Part shown: piece after piece, positions 1 to 7,307 of the stretch
How the letters are laid out: the number at the start of each line of letters is the position of its first letter
Numbering within the stretch: the stretch's first letter is position 1
Assembly: GCA_028698765.1 (NCBI GenBank)
Contig: JAQVVW010000025.1
Span: 1 to 10,598, forward strand
DNA: 10,598 bases
Reading direction: 5' to 3'
Source of the DNA: Methanoculleus sp.
Lineage (GTDB): Archaea > Halobacteriota > Methanomicrobia > Methanomicrobiales > Methanoculleaceae
Translations under genes and position numbers: made by a program
Notes under the pieces: model-generated
What the model was told of the DNA's origin: nothing
Database searches by the model: none
What the model saw: only the letters and a program-made list of their open reading frames with translations

Positions 1-1
1 C

Positions 2-646
2 CAGGTTCTGATGCTCGGGGGTCGGTACGAGCGGGTGCTTGCCGTTGTTGGGGCCGGGCATATCCGGGGGGTGCAACGCTACCTGGACGCGCCGGAGACG
101 CTGCCGCCGCTCACGGCCCTGACCGCCGAGGTGAAGAAGGGCCTGCCGTGGGCGAAGATCCTCGGAGCCGCCGTCACCCTCCTCTTCCTCCTCCTGATCG
201 CCGCGATAGCCTTCTCGGGCGTGGGGCTCGATGTCCTGCTGGCCGCTCTCTTCTACTGGATCGTGATCAACGGCGTCTTGAGCGCCGTATTCACGCTTGC
301 AGCCGGTGGGCACCCTCTCTCGGCCGCCACCGCGTTTGCGGTCTCCTGGCTGACGTCGCTCAACCCGCTGCTTGCGGCGGGATGGTTCGCCGCCATCGTC
401 GAGGCGAAGATACGGAAACCCACGACGGGAGAGTTCCGGCAGATCATCGGGGCGGAGACGTTCGCGGAGATGCGGCGGATCCCGCTCTTCCGGGTGGTGC
501 TGGTTGCCGCTCTCGCGAACATCGGGAGCACGCTCGGGACGGTCACGTACTTTCTGTTCATCTTCCCGATCCTCGGGGTCGATCCGATGGTAGTCATCAG
601 CGACGGCTTCTCGAACATGCTCCAGATGATACTGGGCCTCTTCTAG
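2..646 (+). CDS. TraB/PrgY family membrane protein, C-terminal part (5' truncated by window edge)
   Basis: The reading frame is open from the first bases, so the N-terminal half lies outside the window; about 214 codons remain. Near the visible start is VVGAGHIRGV, which matches the second G-x-x-H motif of the TraB/PrgY/Tiki superfamily, a motif linked to metal binding in the Tiki proteases. A short soluble stretch ending in a Lys-rich segment (KKGLPWAK) follows. The rest is strongly hydrophobic: about four or five membrane segments, covering roughly residues 50-130 and 165-200 of the visible part, with a charged loop (EAKIRKPTTGEFRQ) between them. This soluble-domain-then-membrane layout is common in archaeal TraB homologues. 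The bacterial founder PrgY lowers pheromone activity, but the archaeal substrate is unknown, so no specific role is claimed. The next gene is 76 bases downstream with its own TATA box, so the two are probably not an operon. Confidence 0.85.
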   Translation, partial: QVLMLGGRYERVLAVVGAGHIRGVQRYLDAPETLPPLTALTAEVKKGLPWAKILGAAVTLLFLLLIAAIAFSGVGLDVLLAALFYWIVINGVLSAVFTLAAGGHPLSAATAFAVSWLTSLNPLLAAGWFAAIVEAKIRKPTTGEFRQIIGAETFAEMRRIPLFRVVLVAALANIGSTLGTVTYFLFIFPILGVDPMVVISDGFSNMLQMILGLF

Positions 647-691
647 GGCGGTCTCTCTGTTGGAGTCCTCCCCTCCTCCGTTTCCCCAAGG

Positions 692-698
692 TATTTAG
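692..698 (+). promoter_or_regulatory. TATA box of the nitroreductase gene
   Basis: The heptamer TATTTAG is centred about 28 bases before the ATG at 723. Archaeal TATA boxes sit about 26 bases upstream of transcription start, so transcription should begin at or within two bases of the ATG. There is no Shine-Dalgarno match in the short space before the ATG, which fits a leaderless mRNA. Confidence 0.5.
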
Positions 699-722
699 GC
701 CGGGAGTGCCCATCATCGTTGC

Positions 723-1250
723 ATGAGTTCGATTGGTGGAACGGTCAATCTCGGTGTCACCGTGATACGGAGCAGGCATAGCGTACGGAAGTACAAGGAC
801 AAGCCCATTGAGGAGAAGGCCATCAAGGATGCACTGGACTGCGCGCGCCTTGCTCCGACCGCGCGAAACGAGCAACCCTGGCTCTTTGGGACGATCCAGA
901 ACCGCGAAACGCTGCGGGCGATCGCCGATCTCGCCGATAACGGCAAGTTCATCGCCGATGCGCCTATCTGCTTCGCCGTCTTCGGGAAGCGGGGCGCGAA
1001 GTACTACCTCGAAGACTGCTGTGCGGCGACGATGCAACTCATCCTCGCGCTCCAGGCATGGGGCGTCGGGTCCTGCTGGGTTGCGGGGGAGAAGAAGGAT
1101 TACGCCGAGGATGTCCGGAAACTTCTCAATGCCCCTGAAGGATACGCGCTCGTATCGCTCGTGCCTGCAGGATACCCCGAGGAGCTCCAGATAAAAACGA
1201 AGAAGACCATCGACGAGGTCGCGTTCTTCGAGCGCTACGAGGAAGAGTAG
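723..1250 (+). CDS. Nitroreductase family protein (FMN-dependent)
   Basis: This 175-residue protein has the nitroreductase fold signatures. Residues about 17-24 (RSRHSVRKY) match the N-terminal FMN phosphate-binding R-x-S-x-R-x-Y motif. DCARLAPTARNEQPW at about 39-53 matches the conserved A-x-x-A-P-(S/T)-x-x-N-x-Q-P-W segment. The C-terminal part has the G-x-G-(S/T)-C-W segment (GVGSCW) and a late VPAGYPEE flavin-contacting motif. At 175 residues it belongs to the short archaeal/clostridial members. These use NAD(P)H or another donor to reduce an unidentified electrophilic or quinone-like substrate. The start at 723 is chosen because a TATA box lies one leaderless distance upstream; a GTG at 762 would be an alternative but has no well-placed ribosome site. 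The gene appears monocistronic, followed by oligo-T tracts. Substrate cannot be read from sequence. Confidence 0.9.
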   Translation: MSSIGGTVNLGVTVIRSRHSVRKYKDKPIEEKAIKDALDCARLAPTARNEQPWLFGTIQNRETLRAIADLADNGKFIADAPICFAVFGKRGAKYYLEDCCAATMQLILALQAWGVGSCWVAGEKKDYAEDVRKLLNAPEGYALVSLVPAGYPEELQIKTKKTIDEVAFFERYEEE

Positions 1251-1261
1251 GCGGATACGAT

Positions 1262-1315
1262 CCGGATACCTTTTTACTCCGGCCGGGGTATCCTGGCGAT
1301 ATTCCACACGTTTTT
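1262..1315 (+). terminator. Oligo-T termination region after the nitroreductase gene
   Basis: Two T5 tracts lie 20 and 60 bases after the stop (1271-1275 and 1311-1315). The first sits in the loop of a short inverted repeat, CCGGA (1262-1266) against TCCGG (1278-1282). Archaeal RNA polymerase terminates at oligo-T runs, so this is a reasonable but unproven terminator. Confidence 0.4.
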
Positions 1316-1495
1316 CTCAAGCGTCGCTCTGCTCTGCCGTGCGGTGGGGGCGTAGATACTCGCCGTCCCCGGTCTCGACGGGGCCGTCCCGGAAAGATCT
1401 CCGAACCTTCGGTATACCCTAATCGGAGCGCTTACCCCCTATGAATCTGCTATCTGACTCGTATCTCGGGCACTGGGGGTGAAACGGCTTCCCAT

Positions 1496-1674
1496 TGGGT
1501 ATCGCCACGCACTGCCCCGCCCCCTTGGGGGCGGGGGAGGAGGCCGGAGGCCGGGTGGGGTGGGGGTTGACGAGGGATGTTAACCCAGTGAGTTTGAGCA
1601 TCAATAGTATGAGTTGGAGACAGGGGAGGGGGGCGTGCCCCCCCGCGAGCCGCCTCCCCCATGGCGATACTCCC
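1496..1674. repeat. Candidate small non-autonomous element (MITE-like) bounded by imperfect inverted repeats
   Basis: The left end contains GGGTATCGCCACG (about 1498-1510) and the right end CCATGGCGATACTCCC (about 1659-1674). The right end reads inward as an inverted copy sharing the nine-base core GTATCGCCA, with GGG before it. Inside are a near-perfect palindrome, CCCCGCCCCC against GGGGGCGGGG (about 1515-1534), and a second hairpin around GGGGGGC-GTG-CCCCCC (about 1628-1643). The rest is unusually G-rich, with an AT-richer middle. No target-site duplication is evident and there is no transposase, so the mobile-element reading is inference. It could equally be a chance G/C-rich spacer. Confidence 0.3.
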
Positions 1675-1805
1675 ACGGTCCACTGCACTGGATCTCTCCT
1701 CATTTGTAGGTTTTACGTGGCAAGACCCACAATCACTGGTGTTTTCCGTCTACCGCGGCTTGCCCTCGCCCGGGCTTGTGCCTCCCGGAATCCTCTTTTC
1801 CCCCT

Positions 1806-2768
1806 CTACTCCCCAAAATGCGGCAAAACCTCCTTCGTATAAAACTCCATGAACTCCCGCTGCTGGTCTCCGATCTGGTGGAGGCAGACGTGGTCGAACC
1901 CCTTCCGGACGCTCTCTTCGATCTTTCGGATGAAGGGCTCCGGGTCGGGACCGCAGACGACGTGTTCTGCAACATCTTCCGGTGTTACCATCTTCGCCAC
2001 CTGCTCGTAGTGGGTCGGCGTGGGGAGGAGCCGGTTGAGTTCCCCCTCATTTGCCGCGATCGGCCACTGCTCGTAGGCGGTCGTCCGCCCCTCTTCCTCG
2101 GTCTCTGCCCAGCAGACCGATATCTCGATGTATGCCGGCTTATCGCCGCCCCCGGAGTCCCGGAAGATGATGAGGTTCTTCTCCGCGTCGTTGCCCGGGT
2201 TGATGAACCCGTCACCGGCCCGAGCGGCCAGTGAGGCGCTGATCGGGCCTTCAGACGCGATGTAGATGGGAGGGAGTTCATCGGGGAGCGAGAATATCTG
2301 CGCGTTCTCGAGCGTGTAGAAGGAGCCGTAATGGTCCTGCATGCCCCCCTTCCAGAGCAGTCTGATCACCTCTATCGCCTCATCGAGCATCTCTATCCGA
2401 ATGGGGGCCGGAGGCCAGGGGTCGCCGAAGACATGCTCGTTGAGGTTCTCGCCCGACCCGAGGCCCAGACTGAACCGTCCGGGCATCATGCTCGCCGCGG
2501 TTGCGGCAGCCTGGGCGATGATCCCCGGGTGCGTCCGGATCGTCGGGCAGGTGACCCCGGTCACCAGGTGGAGGTCCGCCGTCACCTGCGAGATGCCGCC
2601 AATGACTCCCCAGACGAACGAGCTCTGCCCCTGTCGGTTTGTCCAGGGGTGGTAGTGATCCGATATCATGGCAAACGTAAATCCGGCGTCTTCAGCCTGG
2701 CGGGCGTAGCAGACCAGATCGAGGGGCCCATGCTCTTCGCTTGCCAGTTTGTATCCTATTTCAACCAT
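1806..2768 (-). CDS. F420-dependent LLM-class oxidoreductase (TIGR03557-like, FGD-related)
   Basis: This 320-residue protein has the luciferase-like monooxygenase TIM barrel of the F420-dependent glucose-6-phosphate dehydrogenase (FGD) type, at about the usual length. ISDHYHPW at residues 35-42 gives His38 and Trp42, equivalent to catalytic His40 and Trp44 of mycobacterial FGD1. GSGENLNEH at 104-112 gives Glu107, equivalent to Glu109. The machinery that hands a hydride to coenzyme F420 is therefore intact. FGD1 residues that hold the sugar phosphate are not kept: where FGD1 has Thr195 and Lys198, this protein has Pro191 and Asp194 (by eye, from memory of the FGD1 sequence). Glucose 6-phosphate is therefore an unlikely substrate; an alcohol or another small metabolite is more likely, but it is not identified. 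F420 is abundant in methanogens. The gene stands alone, divergent from HPS-RraA. Confidence 0.88.
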   Translation of the reverse strand: MVEIGYKLASEEHGPLDLVCYARQAEDAGFTFAMISDHYHPWTNRQGQSSFVWGVIGGISQVTADLHLVTGVTCPTIRTHPGIIAQAAATAASMMPGRFSLGLGSGENLNEHVFGDPWPPAPIRIEMLDEAIEVIRLLWKGGMQDHYGSFYTLENAQIFSLPDELPPIYIASEGPISASLAARAGDGFINPGNDAEKNLIIFRDSGGGDKPAYIEISVCWAETEEEGRTTAYEQWPIAANEGELNRLLPTPTHYEQVAKMVTPEDVAEHVVCGPDPEPFIRKIEESVRKGFDHVCLHQIGDQQREFMEFYTKEVLPHFGE

Positions 2769-2789
2769 CCTTCAACCACATCCATGCCA

Positions 2790-2797
2790 TCTATACG
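2790..2797 (-). promoter_or_regulatory. TATA-like box of the F420 oxidoreductase gene
   Basis: Read on the minus strand, CGTATAGA is centred about 26 bases before the ATG ending at 2768. This places transcription start at or next to the start codon, as for the other two monocistronic genes nearby. GAAGG touches the ATG directly and is too close to act as a normal Shine-Dalgarno site. Confidence 0.4.
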
Positions 2798-2891
2798 GCT
2801 GCCCCGTCCCCTCTTTTCCGGGGCAGGGGCGGCGTGGGCGCCGGCTACCTCGTTCATCTCATGGATATAGGTTTCCCCCGGCCCGGCACCA

Positions 2892-2899
2892 GATAAATA
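2892..2899 (+). promoter_or_regulatory. TATA box of the HPS-RraA gene
   Basis: GATAAATA lies in a GC-rich background, centred about 27 bases before the ATG at 2923, the distance expected for a transcript that starts at the ATG. It shares the 154-base divergent intergenic region with the minus-strand promoter at 2790-2797. Confidence 0.55.
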
Positions 2900-2922
2900 G
2901 AACCCTTGCCATACTGTACTGC

Positions 2923-4212
2923 ATGGCAACGCCTACTCTCCAGGTGGCGCTCGATCTCCTCGAGCTCGATCGTGCGGTTGAGATCGCAGGTGAAGCGGTC
3001 CGTGGTGGTGCGGACTGGATTGAGGTCGGGACACCCCTGATCAAGAGCGAGGGGATGCAGGCCGTGAGGGTGCTCCGGGAATGGTTCCCCGGTCACGAGA
3101 TCGTCGCGGATATGAAGATCGCCGATACCGGCGCCATCGAGGTTGAGATGGCGGCGAAGTCCGGGGCCGGGATCGTCTGCATCCTCGCCGACGCCGACGA
3201 CACCGTGATCGCCGAGGCGGTGCGCTCCGCCCGCAAGTACGGCGTCCGGCTGATGGCCGATCTCATCAACGTCGCCGATCCCGTCTCCCGCTCGCGGGAA
3301 CTTGCTGCGCTCGGCGTCGACTACATCAACGCCCACGTGGGCATCGATCAGCAGATGATCGGCAGGTCGTCGCTCGATCTCCTCCGCCGCCTCGCAGGAG
3401 AGGTGGGCACGCCCATCGCCGTTGCAGGAGGGCTCGACGCGGAGACCGCGTCCGAGGCGGTCGCCGCCGGTGCCTCGATTGTCATTGTTGGGGGCAATAT
3501 CATCAAGGCCGCCGACGTTACCGGGGCGGCGCGGCGGGTCCGGGAGGCCATCGACCGGCCCGAGGTCTGGCCGCGGGAGGAGGAGAGCCGGGATGCCGCG
3601 ATCCGCCGCCTCTTCGAAGCGGTCTCCGCACCGAACGTCACCGATGCCATGCACCGGAAGGGCGCGATGGTGGGCATCGTCTCGATCTGCGGCAGGGTCA
3701 AGGCGGTCGGCCCGGCGGTGACCGTCCGGACCGTCGCCGGGGACTGGGCAAAACCCGTCGAGGCGATCGACGTCGCCGGACCGGGCGACGTCCTCGTCAT
3801 CAGCAACGATGGGAGGACGGACGTCGCGCCCTGGGGAGAACTTGCCACCCACTCCGCGATGAACCGGGGGATTACCGGCATCGTGATCGACGGAGCCGCC
3901 CGGGACGTCGACGACATCCGGGAGATGGGGTATCCCGTCTTCGCGACGGCGACCGTTCCGAACGCCGGTGACCCGAAGGGTCTTGGGGAGATCAACACCG
4001 AGATCACCTGCTGCGGGCAGGAAGTTCGGCCGGGCGACTGGATCGTCGCCGACGAGAGCGGGGTCGTGGTGGTCCCCCGGGAGCGCGCGTACGAGGTTGC
4101 CCGGCGCGCGATGGAAGTCAGAAAGACCGAAGAGCGGATCCGCGAGGAGATCCGGCGCGGAAAGACGCTCTCAGAGGTCTCCGAACTCCTGAAATGGGAG
4201 AAACGGCACTGA
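2923..4212 (+). CDS. hps: Bifunctional 3-hexulose-6-phosphate synthase / RraA-like domain protein
   Basis: This 429-residue fusion has two domains. Residues 1 to about 213 are a 3-hexulose-6-phosphate synthase of the OMP-decarboxylase superfamily, with LQVALD near the start, the catalytic D-x-K-x-x-D motif (DMKIAD, 63-68), NAHVGID (137-142) and the phosphate-binding VAGG (167-170) and IVGG (188-191) loops. Residues about 224-400 are RraA/DlpA-like, with WGELATHS (304-311) and [10 protein letters not shown] (322-331), the latter carrying the Arg-Asp signature of class II HMG/CHA aldolases and RraA. A charged helical tail ends the protein. In methanogens HPS works in reverse, splitting hexulose 6-phosphate into ribulose 5-phosphate and formaldehyde for pentose supply. 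The isomerase partner (PHI) and formaldehyde-activating enzyme are not in this window. The start at 2923 is chosen from its TATA spacing and because the HPS fold begins there; the frame stays open upstream but encodes nothing HPS-like. Confidence 0.92.
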   Translation: MATPTLQVALDLLELDRAVEIAGEAVRGGADWIEVGTPLIKSEGMQAVRVLREWFPGHEIVADMKIADTGAIEVEMAAKSGAGIVCILADADDTVIAEAVRSARKYGVRLMADLINVADPVSRSRELAALGVDYINAHVGIDQQMIGRSSLDLLRRLAGEVGTPIAVAGGLDAETASEAVAAGASIVIVGGNIIKAADVTGAARRVREAIDRPEVWPREEESRDAAIRRLFEAVSAPNVTDAMHRKGAMVGIVSICGRVKAVGPAVTVRTVAGDWAKPVEAIDVAGPGDVLVISNDGRTDVAPWGELATHSAMNRGITGIVIDGAARDVDDIREMGYPVFATATVPNAGDPKGLGEINTEITCCGQEVRPGDWIVADESGVVVVPRERAYEVARRAMEVRKTEERIREEIRRGKTLSEVSELLKWEKRH

Positions 4213-4239
4213 CCGGCGGCGGAGACCGGCGTGTCGCGT

Positions 4240-4281
4240 GGGTCAAAACGGTGAGAACCCGGGAGTGCCCCGGTCTGACCC
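4240..4281. terminator. Inverted repeat between the convergent HPS-RraA and ACT genes
   Basis: GGGTCA (4240-4245) pairs with TGACCC (4276-4281) in the 73-base gap between two convergent stops. A CCCGGG-type inner repeat lies between the arms, and a T4 run occurs on the minus strand. The position suits a bidirectional terminator, but there is no long oligo-T run. Confidence 0.3.
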
Positions 4282-4285
4282 TGGA

Positions 4286-4717
4286 TTAACGGAAAAGTGA
4301 TGCTTTGAGGAGTTCCCCGCCGCGGCCGAGGATCTTCTGGACGGCATCCTCGGCCTGGTCGACGCGCAGGATCAGGACCGCCGCGTCCTTCCCCGAGTAG
4401 GCGTAGGCATACTCGATGTTGATCCCGGCATCCCCGAGGATCGATGCGATATCCGAGAGGCCGCCCGGCTCATCGCGCATCTTCACGCCGATGACGTCGG
4501 TGAACGAGACCCTGAACCCGAGATCGGTCAGCGTCCGGTGGGCGTCCTCCGGCCGGTCGACAAGCGCGCGAACGACACCGAACCCGTCGGCCTCGGCAAT
4601 ACTGAACGCAAATATGTTGATCTTTGCCTCCCGGAGCGCCCCGGCGATCGCCGCGAGGCGTCCCGGGCGATTCTCCGAAAATATCGAGATCTGCTTGACG
4701 ATATACGACTTCTCCAT
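4286..4717 (-). CDS. Tandem ACT-domain protein, last gene of the phenylacetate-CoA ligase operon
   Basis: This 143-residue protein is two ACT modules and nothing else. The first (about 4-68) has the core IFSENRPGRLAAIAGALREA followed by NIFAFSIAE. The second (about 72-138) has MRDEPGGLSDIASILGDAG followed by NIEYAYAY. The R/E-P-G-x-L turn before the first helix is the usual ligand-contacting site of ACT domains, which bind amino acids or related small molecules. It is the third gene of the operon; its ATG shares one base with the stop of the upstream ligase (TAATG), with GGAGGT seven bases before it. Stand-alone ACT proteins next to paaK genes are common in archaea and anaerobic bacteria. A role sensing an aromatic amino acid or aryl acid and adjusting the ligases is inference. 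Confidence 0.9.
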   Translation of the reverse strand: MEKSYIVKQISIFSENRPGRLAAIAGALREAKINIFAFSIAEADGFGVVRALVDRPEDAHRTLTDLGFRVSFTDVIGVKMRDEPGGLSDIASILGDAGINIEYAYAYSGKDAAVLILRVDQAEDAVQKILGRGGELLKASLFR

Positions 4718-6018
4718 TATAATGACCTCCTGTCAACAACCTTCTTCGACTTGCCTTCGAACCGCGGAAGAGTTCCCGGTTCGACCAGTTCGACGTCCAC
4801 GCCCACGTTCAGCGAGCTCCGCAGGCGGTGCTCCACGACCTTCTTGATCACCATCAGTTCGGTGATCTTGTCGGAGAACGCCTCTTCGCTCACCTCCACC
4901 CGCACGAGCATGGAATCGAGCGCACCTTTGCGGTCGACGACGATCTGGAAGTGTCTGCCGACCTGGGGGATCTCGAGCAGCGCGTGCTCCACCTGCGACG
5001 GGAAGACGTTGATACCCCGGACGATCAGCATGTCGTCGACCCGTCCCCGGATGCGGTTGATACGTGGGTGGGTCCGGCCGCAGGCACAGGGGCTCTCCTC
5101 GATGGCGGTGAGGTCGCCGATACGGTACCTGACCATGGGCAGCGCCTCTTTCTGCAGCATGGTGATGGTCAGCTCGCCCTGTTCGCCGGGCGCGAGCACC
5201 TCGCCGGTCGCGGGATCCACGATCTCGACGAGCGCGAGGTCGCCCCATATGTGGACACCCTGCTGCTCGGCGCACTCGGTGAACATCGGCCCGGAGAGTT
5301 CGCTCGTCCCGTATATGTCGTATGCGCGGATCCCGAGCCAGTCCTCGATCCGGCTCCGCATCTGCTCCGACCAGGGCTCGGCGCCGAGAAAGCCGATCCG
5401 CAGCTCGGTATCGTTCTTGATCGAGACGCCCATCTTCTCCGCCACCTCTCCCATGTGGAGGAGGTAGGAGGGGGTGCAGGCGATCGCGGTGACGTGGAGA
5501 TCCTGCATCAGTTCGATCTGCCGCTCGGTGTTCCCGACGCTCGTCGGAAGGACGGTTGCGCCGACACGCTCGGCGCCGTAGTGGGCGCCAAGGCCGCCGG
5601 TGAAGAGGCCGTAGCCGTAACTCACCTGGATGACGTCGCCCCGCCCAAGACCGCAGGAGGAGAAGCCCCGCGCCAGGGACTCGCTCCAGTTCTCGATATC
5701 CCGCTCCGTGTAGCCCACGACCGTCGGTTTCCCCGTCGTCCCGGAAGAGACGTGGTACCTGACCAGTTCATTCCGCTCGGCGGTGAAGATCCTGTCCGGG
5801 TAGCCGTCCCGGAGATCGCTCTTGTACATGAACGGGAGTTTCGCGACATCTTCGAGCGTCTTGATATCGTCGGGGTGAACCTGATGCTCCTTCATCCGGC
5901 GCCGGTAGAAGTCGTTGAAGCTGTAGAGCCGATATATCAGGGACTTGACGAGTTTGAACTGGAGACGCCGCATCTCGTCGAGCGGCATCTCCTCTGCCCG
6001 CGGGTTCCACGAGGCCAT
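4717..6018 (-). CDS. paaK: Phenylacetate-CoA ligase family protein (downstream copy)
   Basis: This 433-residue acyl-adenylate-forming enzyme would convert phenylacetate or another aryl acid plus CoA and ATP to the aryl-CoA, AMP and PPi. The P-loop-like SSGTTGKPTVVGY occupies residues 91-103, YDIYGTSE is the conserved A5-type motif, and a C-A-C-G-R cluster precedes the GRVDDMLIVRGINVFPSQ hinge. PRFEGKSKKVVDRR near residue 418 supplies the C-terminal catalytic lysine region (Lys423 likely). The length is normal for PaaK. Its ATG overlaps the upstream paralogue's stop by one base (TGATG), with GGGGAG seven bases before it. Methanogens can use arylacetates for aromatic amino acid synthesis through aryl-CoA and indolepyruvate-type ferredoxin oxidoreductases. 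No such oxidoreductase gene is in the window, so the pathway link is inference. Confidence 0.92.
   Translation of the reverse strand: MASWNPRAEEMPLDEMRRLQFKLVKSLIYRLYSFNDFYRRRMKEHQVHPDDIKTLEDVAKLPFMYKSDLRDGYPDRIFTAERNELVRYHVSSGTTGKPTVVGYTERDIENWSESLARGFSSCGLGRGDVIQVSYGYGLFTGGLGAHYGAERVGATVLPTSVGNTERQIELMQDLHVTAIACTPSYLLHMGEVAEKMGVSIKNDTELRIGFLGAEPWSEQMRSRIEDWLGIRAYDIYGTSELSGPMFTECAEQQGVHIWGDLALVEIVDPATGEVLAPGEQGELTITMLQKEALPMVRYRIGDLTAIEESPCACGRTHPRINRIRGRVDDMLIVRGINVFPSQVEHALLEIPQVGRHFQIVVDRKGALDSMLVRVEVSEEAFSDKITELMVIKKVVEHRLRSSLNVGVDVELVEPGTLPRFEGKSKKVVDRRSL
4725..4730 (-). promoter_or_regulatory. Shine-Dalgarno site of the ACT gene inside the ligase 3' end
   Basis: GGAGGT on the minus strand lies within the last codons of the upstream ligase, seven bases before the ATG in the TAATG overlap. 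It is close to a perfect match to the archaeal 16S 3' end and supports translational coupling. Confidence 0.7.
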
Positions 6019-7307
6019 CAGATCGCTCCCCGCCGGTCGATGACCCGTTTCGCCTTCCCCTCGAACCGGGGGAGCGTTCCCGGCTCGACCAGGGTCACCG
6101 CGGTCCGAAGGCCGAGCACGTTGTGGAGTTCGCCGGAGATCTTCTTCTGCATACGGGTGAGGTCCTGCAGCTCGCCGGAGAACCCCGCCCTGCTCATCTC
6201 TACCTCGATAGTCATCTCATCCAGATGTTTGACGCGATCGATATATACCATGAACTGCTCCCCGACCTCCGGGAGGGCGCGCAGCACGTGCTCGATCTGG
6301 GACGGGAAGACGTTGATCCCCCGGATGACCAGCATATCGTCGCTCCGGCCGGTGATCCGTTCGATCTTCTGTCCGCGCCCGCAGGCGCATCCATCCTCCA
6401 TCAGCCGGGTCACGTCGCCGGTGCGGTAGCGGATGAGCGGCAGGGCCTCCTTGACGAGCGGCGTGATGACGAGTTCGCCCCGTTCGCCGGGAGCGAGACG
6501 CTCGCCCGTCTTCGGGTCGATAATCTCCGCAAGATAGCAGTCGTGCCAGAGGTGGAGACCGTCCCTCTCCGGGCACTCGAACGCCACACCGGGGCCGTAC
6601 ATCTCCGAGAGCCCGTAACTGTCGTATGCCTTCACGCCGAGGCGCCGCTCGAGTTCTGCCCGCGTGTTCTCCGACCAGGGTTCGGCCCCGAATATCCCGG
6701 TCTTGAGGGAGTCCAGCGTCTTTCCCATCGATTCGGCCACCTCGGCGAGGTGGAGAGCGTAGCTCGGGGTGCAGTGGATCGCGGTCACCCCGAAGTCCTC
6801 GATCATCTCGATCTGGCGCCGGGTGTTTCCGGTCGCGCTCGGGAGCACGGTCGCCCCGATCTTCTCGGCTCCATAGTGGAACCCGAGCCCCCCGGTGAAG
6901 AGACCATAGTTGACCGCGTTCTGGAAGATGTCGTCTTCTCCAAGGCCGATCATCGTCAAATTCCGTGCGATCAATTCCGACCAGTTATCCAGATCCTGCC
7001 GGGTGTAGCCGACGACGGTCGGTTTCCCCGTCGTGCCGGAGGTGGTATGGATCCGGGCGATCTCTTTCATGGGAACCGCAAAGAGGCCGAACGGGTATCC
7101 GGCCTGGAGTTCCTTTTTGTAGGTGAAGGGGAGTTTCTCCACGTCGTCGAGCGTCCTGATATCGTCCGGCGAGATGCCCGCTTCTTTGAATTTTCTCTGG
7201 TACAGCCCTACTTTCTGTGCCTGGGCTAGCGACCATTTCAGCCGCTTCAGTTGCAGATCCGCGAGTTCGTCAGGCCGGATCGTCTCCATCTCTCTATTCC
7301 AGAACAT
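6018..7307 (-). CDS. paaK: Phenylacetate-CoA ligase family protein (upstream copy, first gene of operon)
   Basis: This 429-residue paralogue of the next gene is similar along its whole length. TSGTTGKPTVVGY starts at about residue 89, YDSYGLSE is the A5-type motif, and CACGRGQKIERITGRSDDML leads into the hinge RGINVFPSQ. PRFEGKAKRVIDRR near the end has the probable catalytic Lys418. All expected motifs are intact, so both copies should be active. The two differ in the acid-binding middle (for instance YGLSEMYGP here against YGTSELSGP in the other copy), which may mean different aryl-acid preference. The start at 7307 has no good ribosome site. A second in-frame ATG six codons in (MET...) is a fair alternative; TACATA at about 7309-7314 lies a leaderless distance before that second ATG. 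Confidence 0.92.
   Translation of the reverse strand: MFWNREMETIRPDELADLQLKRLKWSLAQAQKVGLYQRKFKEAGISPDDIRTLDDVEKLPFTYKKELQAGYPFGLFAVPMKEIARIHTTSGTTGKPTVVGYTRQDLDNWSELIARNLTMIGLGEDDIFQNAVNYGLFTGGLGFHYGAEKIGATVLPSATGNTRRQIEMIEDFGVTAIHCTPSYALHLAEVAESMGKTLDSLKTGIFGAEPWSENTRAELERRLGVKAYDSYGLSEMYGPGVAFECPERDGLHLWHDCYLAEIIDPKTGERLAPGERGELVITPLVKEALPLIRYRTGDVTRLMEDGCACGRGQKIERITGRSDDMLVIRGINVFPSQIEHVLRALPEVGEQFMVYIDRVKHLDEMTIEVEMSRAGFSGELQDLTRMQKKISGELHNVLGLRTAVTLVEPGTLPRFEGKAKRVIDRRGAI
6026..6031 (-). promoter_or_regulatory. Shine-Dalgarno site of the downstream ligase
   Basis: GGGGAG on the minus strand ends seven bases before the ATG that overlaps the upstream ligase stop (TGATG). It fixes the start at 6018 and indicates coupled translation. 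Confidence 0.6.

Larger units (their letters stand above)
1251..1805. other. 555-base gene-free stretch with several small inverted repeats
   Basis: No reading frame here has recognisable protein motifs. The longer open frames, on both strands, are low-complexity Pro/Gly/Arg-rich products of G/C runs. Short inverted repeats are visible: CCCCG (1367-1371) with CGGGG (1379-1383); CTCCGA (1399-1404) with TCGGAG (1423-1428), enclosing CCGAA/TTCGG (1401-1405/1408-1412); and CCGGG (1770-1774) with CCCGG (1784-1788). The last lies just past the stop of the minus-strand oxidoreductase and could help end its transcript. The middle of the stretch (about 1496-1674) looks like a separate repeat-like element and is listed on its own. 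Confidence 0.5.

Noticed and set aside
597..1307. 236-codon minus-strand frame opposite the nitroreductase
   Set aside because: It is the antisense shadow of a gene with clear FMN-binding motifs, with a biased Arg/Leu/Glu composition and no motif of its own.
1419..1703. Short protein genes on the minus strand in the G/C-rich gap
   Set aside because: The frames are low-complexity, Pro/Gly/Arg-rich and arise from G/C runs inside a repeat-like segment. There is no ribosome site or recognisable motif. Such frames can be annotated as hypothetical proteins, but coding is not supported.
1495..1842. 115-codon frame on the plus strand running into the F420 oxidoreductase 3' end
   Set aside because: Its composition follows the G/C-rich repeat segment and its 3' part is antisense to a clear gene; no protein motif is seen.
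2749..2922. N-terminal extension of the HPS-RraA protein using an earlier in-frame ATG
   Set aside because: The extra 58 residues resemble no HPS N-terminus, would overlap the F420 oxidoreductase start and both promoters, and the TATA box at 2892-2899 points to the start at 2923.
4828..6429. Long plus-strand open frames opposite the two ligase genes
   Set aside because: In GC-rich DNA the strand opposite a real gene often stays open. The products are rich in Arg, Pro and Asp with no motifs, while the minus strand encodes complete PaaK proteins.
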